DNA from: Gammaproteobacteria bacterium | GTDB lineage: Bacteria; Pseudomonadota; Gammaproteobacteria; Burkholderiales; Gallionellaceae | Assembly (NCBI GenBank): GCA_018814405.1 | Contig: JAHIZO010000007.1 | Span: 124,001-188,000 of the forward strand | DNA length: 64,000 nt | Direction of reading: 5' to 3' | Notes under the pieces: generated by a model | Told to the model about the DNA's origin: nothing | Databases searched by the model: none | What the model saw: only the letters and a program-made list of their open reading frames with translations | Position numbers and translations under genes: made by a program | Part shown: positions 29,140-37,793 of the stretch, piece after piece | Position numbering within the stretch: position 1 is the first letter of the stretch | How the letters are laid out: each line of letters opens with the position of its first letter

Positions 29140-30867
29140 TCAGAGCGCGTTCAACTTATCCAACAGTTCGCGGATCTTGAGTGGATCATCCGCACGCAGA
29201 ATCCTTTGTACCAAAGGACCGATCTCCGGCAGGCTGGTAGTGAGGATGCGCTGCTTGGTACCCAGCAACTGGGCCGGATGCATAGAGAACTGACGCAGGC
29301 CGATACCCAGCAACAAACGCGTATAAGCCAATTCTCCCGCCATCTCACCACACACAGATACCGGAATCTTTGCCTTGTTGGCAGTCGTGATCACATGCGA
29401 CAGCAATTCAAGGATCGCCGGATGCAGCGGGTCATAGAGATGCGCGACTTCCTCGTCAGTACGGTCGATAGCCAGCGTGTACTGGATCAAGTCGTTGGTG
29501 CCGATGGACAGAAAATCCAGTTTTTTGATGAAGGCACCCAGCGCCAGTGCGGCTGCCGGTATCTCGATCATGCCGCCGACGGGTACGCCTTCGCGGAAAG
29601 GGACTTTTTGCGCAGCCAATTCCTGTTTGACGGAATCGATCAGTTGCAGGGTCTGATTGATCTCCGAAGCGCCGGATAACATGGGTACCAAAATCTTCAG
29701 ATTGCCGTATACCGATGCGCGCAGCAGTGCGCGCAACTGGGTGCGGAACAATTGTGGTTCGGCAAGACACAGGCGGATTGCGCGCAAACCCAGCGCCGGA
29801 TTGCTGGCGACACGTGTCACGCCTTTGAGCTGTTTGTCCGCTCCCAGATCATAGGTGCGGATGGTGACCGGTTTGTCCTTCAGGCCCTGCAATACAGTGC
29901 GGTAGGCTTGGTATTGCTCTTCCTCGTCTGGCAGTTCATCGCGGTTGAGAAACAGGAACTCGCTACGGAACAGACCCACGCCGTTCGCGCCGTTGTCTTT
30001 CACCTGTTGTACATCGGTCGGCATCTCGATGTTGGCCATCAGGTCAATGACCGTACCATCCAGCGTGTTGGCGCGCGCCGTCTTCAGGCGCTTCAGTTTC
30101 TGCCGTTCCAGTTGCCATTCGCTCTGGCGCAGCTTGTATTCGGCCAGCAGGTTCTTGTCCGGATTGACGATGACCACACCCTGACCTCCGTCCACGATCA
30201 GCATGTCGCGGTCTTTGATCAGTTCGCGTGCATGGTGCAGGCCGACGATACACGGTGTGTTCAGGCCGCGTGCGACGATGGCGGTGTGTGATGTGGCGCC
30301 GCCAAGGTCGGTGAGGATGGCGCAGAACTGGTGCGGCTTGAGCTGGATCAGGTCGGCCGGGCTCACATCGTGGGCGACCAGCACCATCTCGGTATCGGGC
30401 TGGGGTGTCGGCGGCACATGGCCGGGATGTCCGCCCAGCACCTTGAGGATGCGCTCCACGACTTGGATCACATCGGTCTTGCGTTCGCGCAGATAGGCAT
30501 CATCGAAAGCTTCGAACTGTGCGACCAGTTCATCCATCTGCGTTTTCAGTGCCCATTCGGCGTTGCACTGTTCGGCCTTCACCATTTCGCGCGCAGCATG
30601 ACTGATGTGCTCATCGCCGAGGATCATCAGGTGCAGATCGAGGAATGCATCGAATTCTGCCGCTGCCATCTGCGGGCGATGTGTGCGCAGGTCGGTCAGC
30701 TCTTCTCTGGTCGCATGCAGCGCTGCGTCGAGGCGGGCGACTTCCTCATCCACCAGATGCTTGGGCAAGACATAGTGCGATACCTCGAGTGAGGTATGGG
30801 AGACAAGATGTGCGCGGCCGATAGCGATGCCGCTGGAGACTGGTAAGCCATGAATGGAGAAACTCAT
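29140..30867 (-). CDS. ptsI: PTS enzyme I
   Basis: Phosphoenolpyruvate-protein phosphotransferase, first step of the PTS relay, 575 residues. The phosphorylated histidine is H194 in DLGGATSHTAIVARG. The PEP-binding C-terminal domain shows GANGVGLFRSEFLFLNRDELP, GGMIEIPAAAL, FLSIGTNDLIQYTLAIDR and the active-site cysteine in VCGEMAGE. The start ATG 30867 follows GAGGAA; the frame extends 9 codons upstream. It is the last gene of the gshA-apbE-PTS unit, 152 bp after ptsH. No EIIB or EIIC is present, so a regulatory rather than sugar-uptake role is likely. Confidence 0.96.
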   Translation of the reverse strand: MSFSIHGLPVSSGIAIGRAHLVSHTSLEVSHYVLPKHLVDEEVARLDAALHATREELTDLRTHRPQMAAAEFDAFLDLHLMILGDEHISHAAREMVKAEQCNAEWALKTQMDELVAQFEAFDDAYLRERKTDVIQVVERILKVLGGHPGHVPPTPQPDTEMVLVAHDVSPADLIQLKPHQFCAILTDLGGATSHTAIVARGLNTPCIVGLHHARELIKDRDMLIVDGGQGVVIVNPDKNLLAEYKLRQSEWQLERQKLKRLKTARANTLDGTVIDLMANIEMPTDVQQVKDNGANGVGLFRSEFLFLNRDELPDEEEQYQAYRTVLQGLKDKPVTIRTYDLGADKQLKGVTRVASNPALGLRAIRLCLAEPQLFRTQLRALLRASVYGNLKILVPMLSGASEINQTLQLIDSVKQELAAQKVPFREGVPVGGMIEIPAAALALGAFIKKLDFLSIGTNDLIQYTLAIDRTDEEVAHLYDPLHPAILELLSHVITTANKAKIPVSVCGEMAGELAYTRLLLGIGLRQFSMHPAQLLGTKQRILTTSLPEIGPLVQRILRADDPLKIRELLDKLNAL

Positions 30868-30930
30868 AAATTCCTCGCTAAATCTACTGCGCACATTGAT
30901 TGCGGCGTTGCGCGGTACTCTAAATCCTCA

Positions 30931-30985
30931 TGCACCATATGTGCACTCCGGTTTCTACGTGCCGTACGCCTTGCACTCAAAGTGC
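30931..30985. other. ptsH-ptsI intergenic palindromes
   Basis: The 152-bp gap between ptsH and ptsI contains two small palindromes: TGCAC-CATAT-GTGCA at 30931-30945 and GCACT-CAA-AGTGC at 30973-30985. The surrounding bases show no open frame of note. They may be RNA hairpins that set the ratio of HPr to EI, or the edge of an intergenic repeat. Confidence 0.4.
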
Positions 30986-31019
30986 TCGCTACGATTTTTC
31001 GAGGAATTTGTCGCATTGA

Positions 31020-31289
31020 TCACTCTCCCTCGCCGAAATAGTCATTGATCAGCGCCAGCAATGATGTCATCGCTTCTTCTTCGCGTTCACCATTGGTTTC
31101 GATGGCGACGGTCGATCCTTTGGCCGCGGCCAGCATCATCACCCCCATGATGCTCTTGGCATTGATTCGTTTGCCGTTGCGGGATAACCATACTTCACAC
31201 GGATATTGAGAAGCGAGTTGCGTCAGCTTGGCGGATGCCCGTGCATGCAAGCCGAGTTTATTGATGATGAGTGCATCTTGATTCAGCAT
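31020..31289 (-). CDS. ptsH: PTS phosphocarrier HPr
   Basis: Phosphocarrier protein of 89 residues that passes phosphate from EI to EIIA. The active histidine is H15 in NKLGLHARAS. S46 in AKSIMGVMMLAA is the residue phosphorylated by HPr kinase in bacteria that have one; no hprK is in the window. It begins 8 bp after the EIIA stop. Confidence 0.96.
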   Translation of the reverse strand: MLNQDALIINKLGLHARASAKLTQLASQYPCEVWLSRNGKRINAKSIMGVMMLAAAKGSTVAIETNGEREEEAMTSLLALINDYFGEGE

Positions 31290-31297
31290 GTCTTTCC

Positions 31298-31687
31298 TTA
31301 TTCTTCACCCATGGTCACGATGCATTCGCGACCGCCTTCCAGCGCGATCTGCGCCAGCTCGGGCATTTTTTTGGTGGGATGGCATGCCACGCGCAGCAGC
31401 ATCGGCAGGTTCACGCCGGCCACGCCCATGATGTGTTCCTTGTGGCACAGTTGTCGCGCGACATTGCTGGGCGTGGCACCGAAGATATCGGCAAGGATCA
31501 GTACGCCACTGCCCTTGTCCAACTGCTGGATGAGATCGTGCCCCTCGGCCAGCTTCTGTTCCGGGTCATCGTCGGCATACACCGACAACACCTTCATGTT
31601 CTCCGGTATCTTGCCCAGCACGTGGGCGACGCAATCCACCAGACTCTCTCCCAACGCGTTGTGCGCAACCACCAATATGCCGGTCAT
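31298..31687 (-). CDS. PTS EIIA component, mannose family
   Basis: Single-domain EIIA of the mannose/fructose family, 129 residues, with the phosphorylatable histidine H9 in GILVVAHNALGES. It lies beside HPr and EI but without EIIB, EIIC or EIID, an arrangement common in alpha- and betaproteobacteria where the phosphorelay senses the PEP/pyruvate state. The start ATG 31687 overlaps the stop of the 66-residue membrane protein by 1 bp (within ATGA). The open frame extends to 31762, but that would overlap its neighbour heavily. Confidence 0.92.
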   Translation of the reverse strand: MTGILVVAHNALGESLVDCVAHVLGKIPENMKVLSVYADDDPEQKLAEGHDLIQQLDKGSGVLILADIFGATPSNVARQLCHKEHIMGVAGVNLPMLLRVACHPTKKMPELAQIALEGGRECIVTMGEE

Positions 31688-31887
31688 CAGATGACTCCTA
31701 GTAAACGTGCGAATAAATATGCAACAGCCAGTAGAACCAGCCAGCCGTAACGTAACAGCCAACCGAGGGCGCGGGCTCTGAAAGCGTCTTTGGCGTTCTC
31801 TTCATCCACGATGCCGCGTATCTGTTTTAGTGCATGGTGTGACGCACTGCGACGGATGTTCTGCTGAAGTGGGTCGTCGGAATTCAT
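31687..31887 (-). CDS. 66-residue single-span membrane protein, unknown function
   Basis: Small protein with a charged N-terminal half (residues 1-42, rich in Asp, Arg and Ala) and one C-terminal membrane helix (LLRYGWLVLLAVAYLFARLL). I do not recognise the family. It is very probably real because it overlaps apbE upstream and the EIIA gene downstream by 4-bp start/stop junctions. Its place between a flavin transferase and PTS proteins suggests a membrane anchor or partner for one of them; that is inference. Confidence 0.75.
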   Translation of the reverse strand: MNSDDPLQQNIRRSASHHALKQIRGIVDEENAKDAFRARALGWLLRYGWLVLLAVAYLFARLLGVI

Positions 31888-32936
31888 GGTACGACTGACG
31901 TGACGGTTTGCTTGTCGGTGAATTCTAGACGTTTCTGCATGGATTCGGTGAGATGCACCTTACCATCAGCATCGATCAGCAGCACGTCGGTCTGGCCCAT
32001 GCCGCGGACTGCAGCGCGCCAACCGGAAACACCGGCGATGAAAATGGGCTTGGAGGTCACATCCGACAACAGTCCGGCACGTTCTCCGCGAGTCAGTACA
32101 GTGACTGCTTGCACGCCTTGTACAGGCTGGCCACTTCGCGGATCGAGCAGGTGACAATAGCGTTTACCGTCCAACTCGAAGAAACGCTGGTAATCGCCGG
32201 AAGTGCCGACCGCCTCGCCGTTACGCAACTCCAGCGTTGCGATCGTGCCGGGTTTGCGCGGATGCTGGATGCCGATATGCCAAGGGCGCTTGCCGTGTGT
32301 GCCCGAAGCGATCACATTGCCACCGATGTTGATCAAGGCATTGGAGATACCTTGTTTCTGCAGTATGTCCACGGCACGATCCAGGGCATAGCCTTTGGCA
32401 AACCCACCCAAGTCGATCATGACAGAAGGATTCTTACTGCCGATCTGTTCCTCATTGCCGCCAGAAACAGGGGGCTGATAGAACAAGTCCGTCATTTGAG
32501 GGGCGGATTTCAGCAGCGCCGAGATCTTATTCTCGTCGGGCAGCACCGGCTGGAAAGTGTCCGACTGGAATCCCCAGGCTTTGATCAGGCCGCCTATAGC
32601 CGGGTTGAAGGTACCACCCGATTGCACCGAGAAATGTTCGGCATCCTGCAGCAAAGAGACCAGTTCAGAGGGCGTCGCTTGTGTCTTGCCTTGAGCGAGG
32701 GCCTCGTTGATCGAGGATAAAGCAGAAGGCTGCCAGGCATGCAGCAGGTCGTGCAGGCGCTGGAACTCGGCCATCACGGCCGCCGCGCCCTGTCGCGCCT
32801 TGGTTTCTTCCTCGCCGTAGATGCTCACTTCGACGATGGTGCCGAACACATAGGCCTGCTCCTGATAGAGTGGCTCTTTGCCACAGCCGGCGAGCATCGG
32901 CAGCAAAGCCAGCAGAACAATGAGGGATCTCATCAT
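31884..32936 (-). CDS. apbE: FAD:protein FMN transferase ApbE (lipoprotein)
   Basis: Attaches FMN covalently to threonine in redox proteins outside the cytoplasm, such as RnfG/NqrC-type subunits. The 350-residue protein has a lipoprotein signal (LIVLLALLPMLAGC), so it should be anchored in the periplasm. Typical segments are GGTFNPAIGGLIKAWGF, VMIDLGGFAKGYALDRAV, NIGGNVIASG and the C-terminal DVTSKPIFIAG. Its start overlaps the gshA stop by 4 bp; a second ATG at 32933 is possible. No flavinylated target protein is in the window. Confidence 0.93.
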   Translation of the reverse strand: MMRSLIVLLALLPMLAGCGKEPLYQEQAYVFGTIVEVSIYGEEETKARQGAAAVMAEFQRLHDLLHAWQPSALSSINEALAQGKTQATPSELVSLLQDAEHFSVQSGGTFNPAIGGLIKAWGFQSDTFQPVLPDENKISALLKSAPQMTDLFYQPPVSGGNEEQIGSKNPSVMIDLGGFAKGYALDRAVDILQKQGISNALINIGGNVIASGTHGKRPWHIGIQHPRKPGTIATLELRNGEAVGTSGDYQRFFELDGKRYCHLLDPRSGQPVQGVQAVTVLTRGERAGLLSDVTSKPIFIAGVSGWRAAVRGMGQTDVLLIDADGKVHLTESMQKRLEFTDKQTVTSVVP

Positions 32937-34204
32937 GCCGCCAGCTCCTCCAGTTCGATGGACGCTGCCAGCAAGGCCAGACGCGCTACTACACCGTAGG
33001 CATAAAAGCGGTTCGGCGGTGCATCGGGTGCGCGGTCAGGGTTGGGCAAGGTGCAGCTGCTCTCGAACGCAAGCGGCACGAAATGCATGCCCGGCGCGTT
33101 CAGGTTCTCGTCCACGCCGCGTCCGGTATGCACGCGGTAGAAACCGCCCACTACGAAGTGATCCACCATGTACACCACCGGTTCGGCGACTGCATCGTTG
33201 ATCTGCTCGAAGGTATACACCCCCTCCTGCACCAGCACATCCGAGACCGACAGCCCCTCCTTCACCACCGCCATCTTGTTGCGCTGCTTGCGGTTCAGGT
33301 CACGTACCTCGCTGGCGTCTTTCACCGTCATGATGCCCATGCCGTAGGTGCCGGCATCCGCTTTCACGATCACGAACGGATCGTCCTTCACGCCGTACTC
33401 GGCATATTTTGCCTTCATCTTCTGCAGCAACATATCGACCTTGCCGGCCAGACAATCCTCGCCGGTGCGCGCATGGAAGTCTATTTCGCCGCAACTGTCG
33501 AAATAGGGATCGATCAGCCAGGGATCGATGCCCAGCATCTGCGCGAAATCCTGCGCCACGCGCGAATAGGCCGCGAAGTGGCGAGACTTGCGGCGTGTGG
33601 TCCAGCCGCCTTCCAGCGGCGGCAACACGTTCTGTTCCAGGTTGCGCAGCAGATCGGGCACACCCGCAGACAGGTCGTTGTTGAGCAGTACCACGCAGGG
33701 ATCGAAGTCGCCGATGGACAAGCGGTTTCCTTTGCGCACGATGGGTTCCAGCGTCAGGGTGCTGCCGTCCACGAGCTGGATATCCGTCGGCTGGGTGATC
33801 TCGGGCAACAGACTACCGATGCGCACGTTAAGGCCCGACTGGCGCAACACACGCACCAGCATCGCAACGTTCTGCAAGTAGAACTGGTTGCGCGTGTGGT
33901 TCTCAGGGATCAGCAGTACGCCACGCGCCTCGGGGCAGATCTTCTCGATCGCGCTCTGCGCCGCATGGATACACAACGGCAGGAATTCCGGGTTCAGATT
34001 GTTGAAGCCGCCGGGGAACAGATTGGTATCCACCGGTGCCAGCTTGAAGCCGCTGTTGCGCAGATCGACCGAAGCATAGAACGGCACGGTGTGTTCCAGC
34101 CACTGGGTGCGGAACCAGCGCTCGATGTCCGGCTGCTTTTCTAGGAAGCGCCGCTCCAGATCGAGCAACGGGCCTTTGAGTGCGGTGGTGAGATGGGGAA
34201 CCAT
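32933..34204 (-). CDS. gshA: glutamate-cysteine ligase, Acidithiobacillus-type
   Basis: First step of glutathione synthesis. The 423-residue protein is unlike E. coli GshA and matches the separate family first described from Acidithiobacillus ferrooxidans and found in many betaproteobacteria; recognisable stretches are SVDLRNSGFKLAPVDTNLFP, ADAGTYGMGIMTV and VDHFVVGGFYRVHTGRGVDE, an ATP-grasp-like core. It heads the gshA-apbE-66aa-EIIA-HPr-EI unit. No gshB is in the window. Confidence 0.9.
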   Translation of the reverse strand: MVPHLTTALKGPLLDLERRFLEKQPDIERWFRTQWLEHTVPFYASVDLRNSGFKLAPVDTNLFPGGFNNLNPEFLPLCIHAAQSAIEKICPEARGVLLIPENHTRNQFYLQNVAMLVRVLRQSGLNVRIGSLLPEITQPTDIQLVDGSTLTLEPIVRKGNRLSIGDFDPCVVLLNNDLSAGVPDLLRNLEQNVLPPLEGGWTTRRKSRHFAAYSRVAQDFAQMLGIDPWLIDPYFDSCGEIDFHARTGEDCLAGKVDMLLQKMKAKYAEYGVKDDPFVIVKADAGTYGMGIMTVKDASEVRDLNRKQRNKMAVVKEGLSVSDVLVQEGVYTFEQINDAVAEPVVYMVDHFVVGGFYRVHTGRGVDENLNAPGMHFVPLAFESSCTLPNPDRAPDAPPNRFYAYGVVARLALLAASIELEELAA

Positions 34205-34285
34205 GATTAACCTGCTAGAAACGATGCAGGCATTCTAGCCGATTTGGCCCATGACGATTGGAAGTGCGGCGGATTTGAGTGTCAG

Positions 34286-34990
34286 TTAATCAGGCAGTCT
34301 GGCGCGCAACACATCCCGCTCGAACCACCACTTGTCGCCCACGATGGCATCCACTACCGCCGCCAATCGCGGCAGGAAGATCTGCGGGTCGCGCAGTTGC
34401 AAGTGGTTCAGCCAGCGGTCCAGCCCTTCCTGATCCTGCACGTTGCTGTGACGCTGGGCGACCATGGCGATCAGGTTGTTCACCAGGAAGCTTTGGCTCT
34501 CGTGCTGCGCGTCGTCGGCACGCAGATCGACCACATAACGTGCGGTGATGGCCGCCACTGCTGCCCCGTCAGAATCGTTAGGCGTCTCGTCCACCACGTG
34601 GATCAGCATGGCGACCGTCAGCTCGGGATCGACCGGGAAGGTGACGGACAGCCAGATACCCATGCCCAGCGCGGCCAGCGAGTCAGGCTGGTGCGCTTGG
34701 AACAGCACATCGCAGGCTTCCACCGCATCGGCCCAGGATTCCTGCCGCATGCAGGTAAAGAACGCCTCGCGGGCGATGTCCCACGCTTCTTTCTTACGAC
34801 CCAGTGCGTTGAGCACTTCAGCGATGTCGAGCTGTAACTTTGCACGCGGCAACGGCTCATCTTCCGCTGCTGATTCAAGTGCTTGCAATGTTTCGGCAAG
34901 CTGCTTTTTCAGCCCTGCACGCTCTTCGGCACTCAATCCGTCGTTGCTGTCATTCGTCAGTTGGGTGATATTGATGCTCTTCTCTTGCAT
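34286..34990 (-). CDS. hypothetical TPR-like alpha-helical protein
   Basis: A 234-residue protein with no signal peptide or membrane segment. It is acidic and helix-rich; residues about 25-110 look like TPR helices (AKLQLDIAEVLNALGRKKEAWDIAREA). I do not recognise a named family. It probably acts as a cytoplasmic binding protein. It is read toward gshA, 81 bp upstream of it, and diverges from ybiT. The gap of 109 bp to ybiT holds the latter's promoter. Confidence 0.75.
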   Translation of the reverse strand: MQEKSINITQLTNDSNDGLSAEERAGLKKQLAETLQALESAAEDEPLPRAKLQLDIAEVLNALGRKKEAWDIAREAFFTCMRQESWADAVEACDVLFQAHQPDSLAALGMGIWLSVTFPVDPELTVAMLIHVVDETPNDSDGAAVAAITARYVVDLRADDAQHESQSFLVNNLIAMVAQRHSNVQDQEGLDRWLNHLQLRDPQIFLPRLAAVVDAIVGDKWWFERDVLRARLPD

Positions 34991-35063
34991 GATCGGCTCG
35001 CTGCATGTTCTTGTGAAGGCGGCAGTTTAAACCAGCCGCCAGCGAATCGAACCCTGCTGTCAG

Positions 35064-35072
35064 TGGTAGAAT
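35064..35072 (+). promoter_or_regulatory. extended -10 promoter element of ybiT
   Basis: TGGTAGAAT is an extended -10 (TGn followed by TAGAAT). It ends 28 bp before the ybiT ATG, the same spacing seen for metH and purU in this window. No good -35 was seen, as is usual for extended -10 promoters. Confidence 0.4.
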
Positions 35073-35099
35073 GCCGCCCTTCGAAAATAAGGCAGTCCC

Positions 35100-36698
35100 A
35101 TGTTATCTACAGCAAACATCACTATTCAGTTCGGCGCCAAGCCGTTGTTCGAGAACGTCTCCGTCAAATTCGGTGACGGCAACCGTTACGGTTTGATCGG
35201 CGCCAACGGCTGTGGCAAGTCCACATTCATGAAGATCCTCGGTCGCGATCTGGACCAGTCCTCGGGCGAAGTGATGCTGGACCGCGGTGAACGCCTCGGC
35301 AAATTGCGTCAGGACCAGTTCGCCTATGAGGAGAATCGCGTGCTGGACGTGGTGATGATGGGCCATGACGAGATGTGGGAAGCGATGAGCGAGCGCGATG
35401 CGATCTACGCCAATCCCGATGCCAGCGAAGAAGACTACATGCGCGCCGCCGATCTGGAAGCGACCTTCGCCGAATACGATGGCTATACCGCCGAAGCGCG
35501 TGCGGGGGAACTGCTGCTGGGCTTGGGCATCGATATCGGATTGCACCAGGGGCCGATGAGCGCTGTTGCGCCGGGCTTCAAGTTGCGCGTGCTGCTGGCG
35601 CAGGCGTTGTTCTCCAATCCGGACATCCTGCTGCTGGACGAGCCGACCAACAACCTGGACATCAACACCATCCGCTGGTTGGAGAACATCCTCAACGCGC
35701 GCAACAGCACCATGGTCATCATCTCCCATGACCGCCACTTTCTGAACAGCGTGTGTACACACATGGCGGACTTGGACTTCGGCAAGATCACGGTCTATCC
35801 GGGCAACTACAACGACTACATGCTGGCCTCGACGCAGGCGCGCGAACAACAGTCGTCCGACAACGCCAAGGCCAAGGAAAAGGTCGCCGAGTTGAAAGCC
35901 TTCGTGGCACGTTTCTCGGCCAATGCATCCAAGGCCAAGCAAGCCACTTCGCGTGCGCGCCAGATCGACAAGATCAAGATCGAAGATATCAAACCGTCCA
36001 GCCGTCAGTACCCGTTCATCCGCTTTGAATACGACGAGCGCGAGAAGCTGCACCGCACTGCCGTCGAAGTACAGCATATGGCCAAAGGCTACGACAAGGT
36101 ACTGTTCTCCAACGTCAACTTCCGTATCGACGCGGGCGAGAAAGTCGCCATCATCGGCCCCAACGGTATCGGTAAGACCACTTTGCTGCGTTGTCTGGCG
36201 GGCGATCTGGAAGCGGATACCGGCACCATCAAATGGGCGGAAAAAGCCAAGCTGGGTTATTACGCGCAGGACCATGCGCATGACTTCGCCGAAGACAAAG
36301 AGATGATGGAATGGATGACCGACTGGCGCGGCCCGTCCGATGACGATCAAGTGGTGCGCGGCACACTGGGCCGCTTGCTGTTCTCCGGTGACGACGTGAA
36401 GAAGAAGGTCAAAGTGCTGTCCGGCGGCGAAAAAGGCCGCATGCTGTTCGGCAAGCTGATGCTGGCCAAGCCCAACGTGTTGCTGATGGACGAGCCGACC
36501 AACCACATGGACATGGAAGCCATCGAATCGCTCAACACCGCGCTCGATCTGTTCAAGGGCACGCTGATCTTCGTGTCCCACGACCGCGAATTCGTGTCAT
36601 CGCTGGCCACGCGCATCATCGAGATCTCCGACAAGGGCGTGACCGATTACCACGGCACCTACGAAGAGTATCTGCGCAGTCAGGGCACGGAAGAGTAA
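35100..36698 (+). CDS. ybiT: ABC-F family ATPase YbiT
   Basis: Soluble ABC-F protein of 532 residues with two ATPase domains and no membrane part; ABC-F proteins act on the ribosome. Walker A motifs are GANGCGKST and GPNGIGKTT; Walker B regions [12 protein letters not shown] and [12 protein letters not shown]. The first signature motif is degenerate ([10 protein letters not shown]), as in E. coli YbiT, and the second is normal (LSGGEKGRM). Similarity to YbiT runs through the whole length, including the inter-domain linker with [20 protein letters not shown]. Promoter element TGGTAGAAT lies just upstream. Confidence 0.93.
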   Translation: MLSTANITIQFGAKPLFENVSVKFGDGNRYGLIGANGCGKSTFMKILGRDLDQSSGEVMLDRGERLGKLRQDQFAYEENRVLDVVMMGHDEMWEAMSERDAIYANPDASEEDYMRAADLEATFAEYDGYTAEARAGELLLGLGIDIGLHQGPMSAVAPGFKLRVLLAQALFSNPDILLLDEPTNNLDINTIRWLENILNARNSTMVIISHDRHFLNSVCTHMADLDFGKITVYPGNYNDYMLASTQAREQQSSDNAKAKEKVAELKAFVARFSANASKAKQATSRARQIDKIKIEDIKPSSRQYPFIRFEYDEREKLHRTAVEVQHMAKGYDKVLFSNVNFRIDAGEKVAIIGPNGIGKTTLLRCLAGDLEADTGTIKWAEKAKLGYYAQDHAHDFAEDKEMMEWMTDWRGPSDDDQVVRGTLGRLLFSGDDVKKKVKVLSGGEKGRMLFGKLMLAKPNVLLMDEPTNHMDMEAIESLNTALDLFKGTLIFVSHDREFVSSLATRIIEISDKGVTDYHGTYEEYLRSQGTEE

Positions 36699-36710
36699 CG
36701 AAGGAAGAAC

Positions 36711-37514
36711 GTGGTCAGGACTATCGGCATATTCGATTCTGGCGTGGGCGGCATCTCGGTTCTGCAGCATATCCGTGAGGCACTGCCCGAAGCCAACCTG
36801 ATCTATGTCGCCGATTCCGGTCATGTGCCCTACGGCGGCAGATCGGCCGCCTTCATCGAAGCCCGTTCTATGGCGTTGACCCGCTTCCTGCTCAAACATG
36901 GCGCAGAAGCCATCGTCATCGCCTGCAACACCGCGACCGCCGCCGCCGCCCTGCCGCTGCGTAAGCAATTCAGCAAGATCCCCTTCATCGGTATGGAACC
37001 GGCCATCAAACCGGCGGTCGCCGCGACCCAGAGTAATGTGGTGGGCGTGTTGGCGACTGTGGGTACGCTGGAAAGTGCGCGCTTCGCCGCGCTGTTGGAT
37101 AAATACGGGGGCAAGGTGAAGATCGTCACCCAGGGTTGTCCCGGACTGGTGGAGCTGGTCGAGCGCGGCGACTTGCACAGTGTCGAGGCACGACGTCTGG
37201 TCGAGCGCTACACCACACCGCTACTGGAAGCCGGAGCAGATACTTTCATTCTCGGTTGTACCCACTATCCCTTCCTCGCACCGCTGATTCGCGAAGTAGC
37301 GGGCGAAGCAATCACGCTGATCGATACCGGCGCAGCCGTTGCGCGCGAACTCAAACGCCGTGTCGACACCGAGCTGCCGCCGCGTGTGAGGCTGGGCGTG
37401 GTTGGCAATGAGACTTTCCATACCAGCGGCGATGCCGAGCGTGCCACAAGCATCGTGTCCCAGTTGTGGGGCCAAGATGTCGAGGTCAAACCGTTGCCGC
37501 AGTCCTATTGCTGA
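36711..37514 (+). CDS. murI: glutamate racemase
   Basis: Makes D-glutamate for peptidoglycan. The 267-residue protein has the paired catalytic cysteines in VIACNTATAAA and LGCTHYPFLAP, plus the opening GIFDSGVGGISVL and ADSGHVPYGGRS. The start is GTG at 36711 behind AAGGAAG, 12 bp after ybiT, so the two are likely co-transcribed. Confidence 0.95.
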   Translation: MVRTIGIFDSGVGGISVLQHIREALPEANLIYVADSGHVPYGGRSAAFIEARSMALTRFLLKHGAEAIVIACNTATAAAALPLRKQFSKIPFIGMEPAIKPAVAATQSNVVGVLATVGTLESARFAALLDKYGGKVKIVTQGCPGLVELVERGDLHSVEARRLVERYTTPLLEAGADTFILGCTHYPFLAPLIREVAGEAITLIDTGAAVARELKRRVDTELPPRVRLGVVGNETFHTSGDAERATSIVSQLWGQDVEVKPLPQSYC

Positions 37515-37525
37515 TCTAAGCCAAG

Positions 37526-37729
37526 ATGAGCAAGACGGCAGACAACAAGCCAGAGACTCAAGCCCCCAGATGCAACGACTGTGCGCATTTCTACATCACC
37601 TACGAGGTGCAATTCCGCTACGGCTGTCGTGCGCTGGATTTCAAAAGCCAGCGTCTGCCGATGTTGGAAGTGCTTGAGGCTTCCGGTCATCCCTGTCAGT
37701 TCTTCCATAACAAGCAGCGCCGTCCTTAG
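37526..37729 (+). CDS. small cysteine-containing protein, unknown function
   Basis: A 67-residue protein with a CNDCAH pair, then YGCRALDFKSQRLP and HPCQFF: four well-spaced cysteines (C-x2-C ... C ... C) that suggest a metal-binding or zinc-ribbon-like fold. Similar short proteins are, as far as I recall, widespread in proteobacteria as hypotheticals. It begins 11 bp after murI, without a strong ribosome-binding site, and probably belongs to the same transcript. Confidence 0.75.
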   Translation: MSKTADNKPETQAPRCNDCAHFYITYEVQFRYGCRALDFKSQRLPMLEVLEASGHPCQFFHNKQRRP

Positions 37730-37793
37730 CTGTGGATGCATCCCTGTGAGGGATATCCGTTAGAATCCATGCACTGATACTAGGAGTCTCTGC

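Noticed and set aside
30931-30945. NtrC site between ptsH and ptsI
   Set aside because: TGCAC-N5-GTGCA is 15 bp, two bases shorter than the NtrC consensus, and no sigma-54 promoter is near.
33083-34144. 353-codon open frame on the plus strand
   Set aside because: Antisense to gshA; rich in His and Gln as expected from complementing gshA codons.
35103-36581. 492-codon open frame on the minus strand
   Set aside because: Antisense to ybiT across its conserved ATPase domains; composition is biased as expected for a shadow frame.
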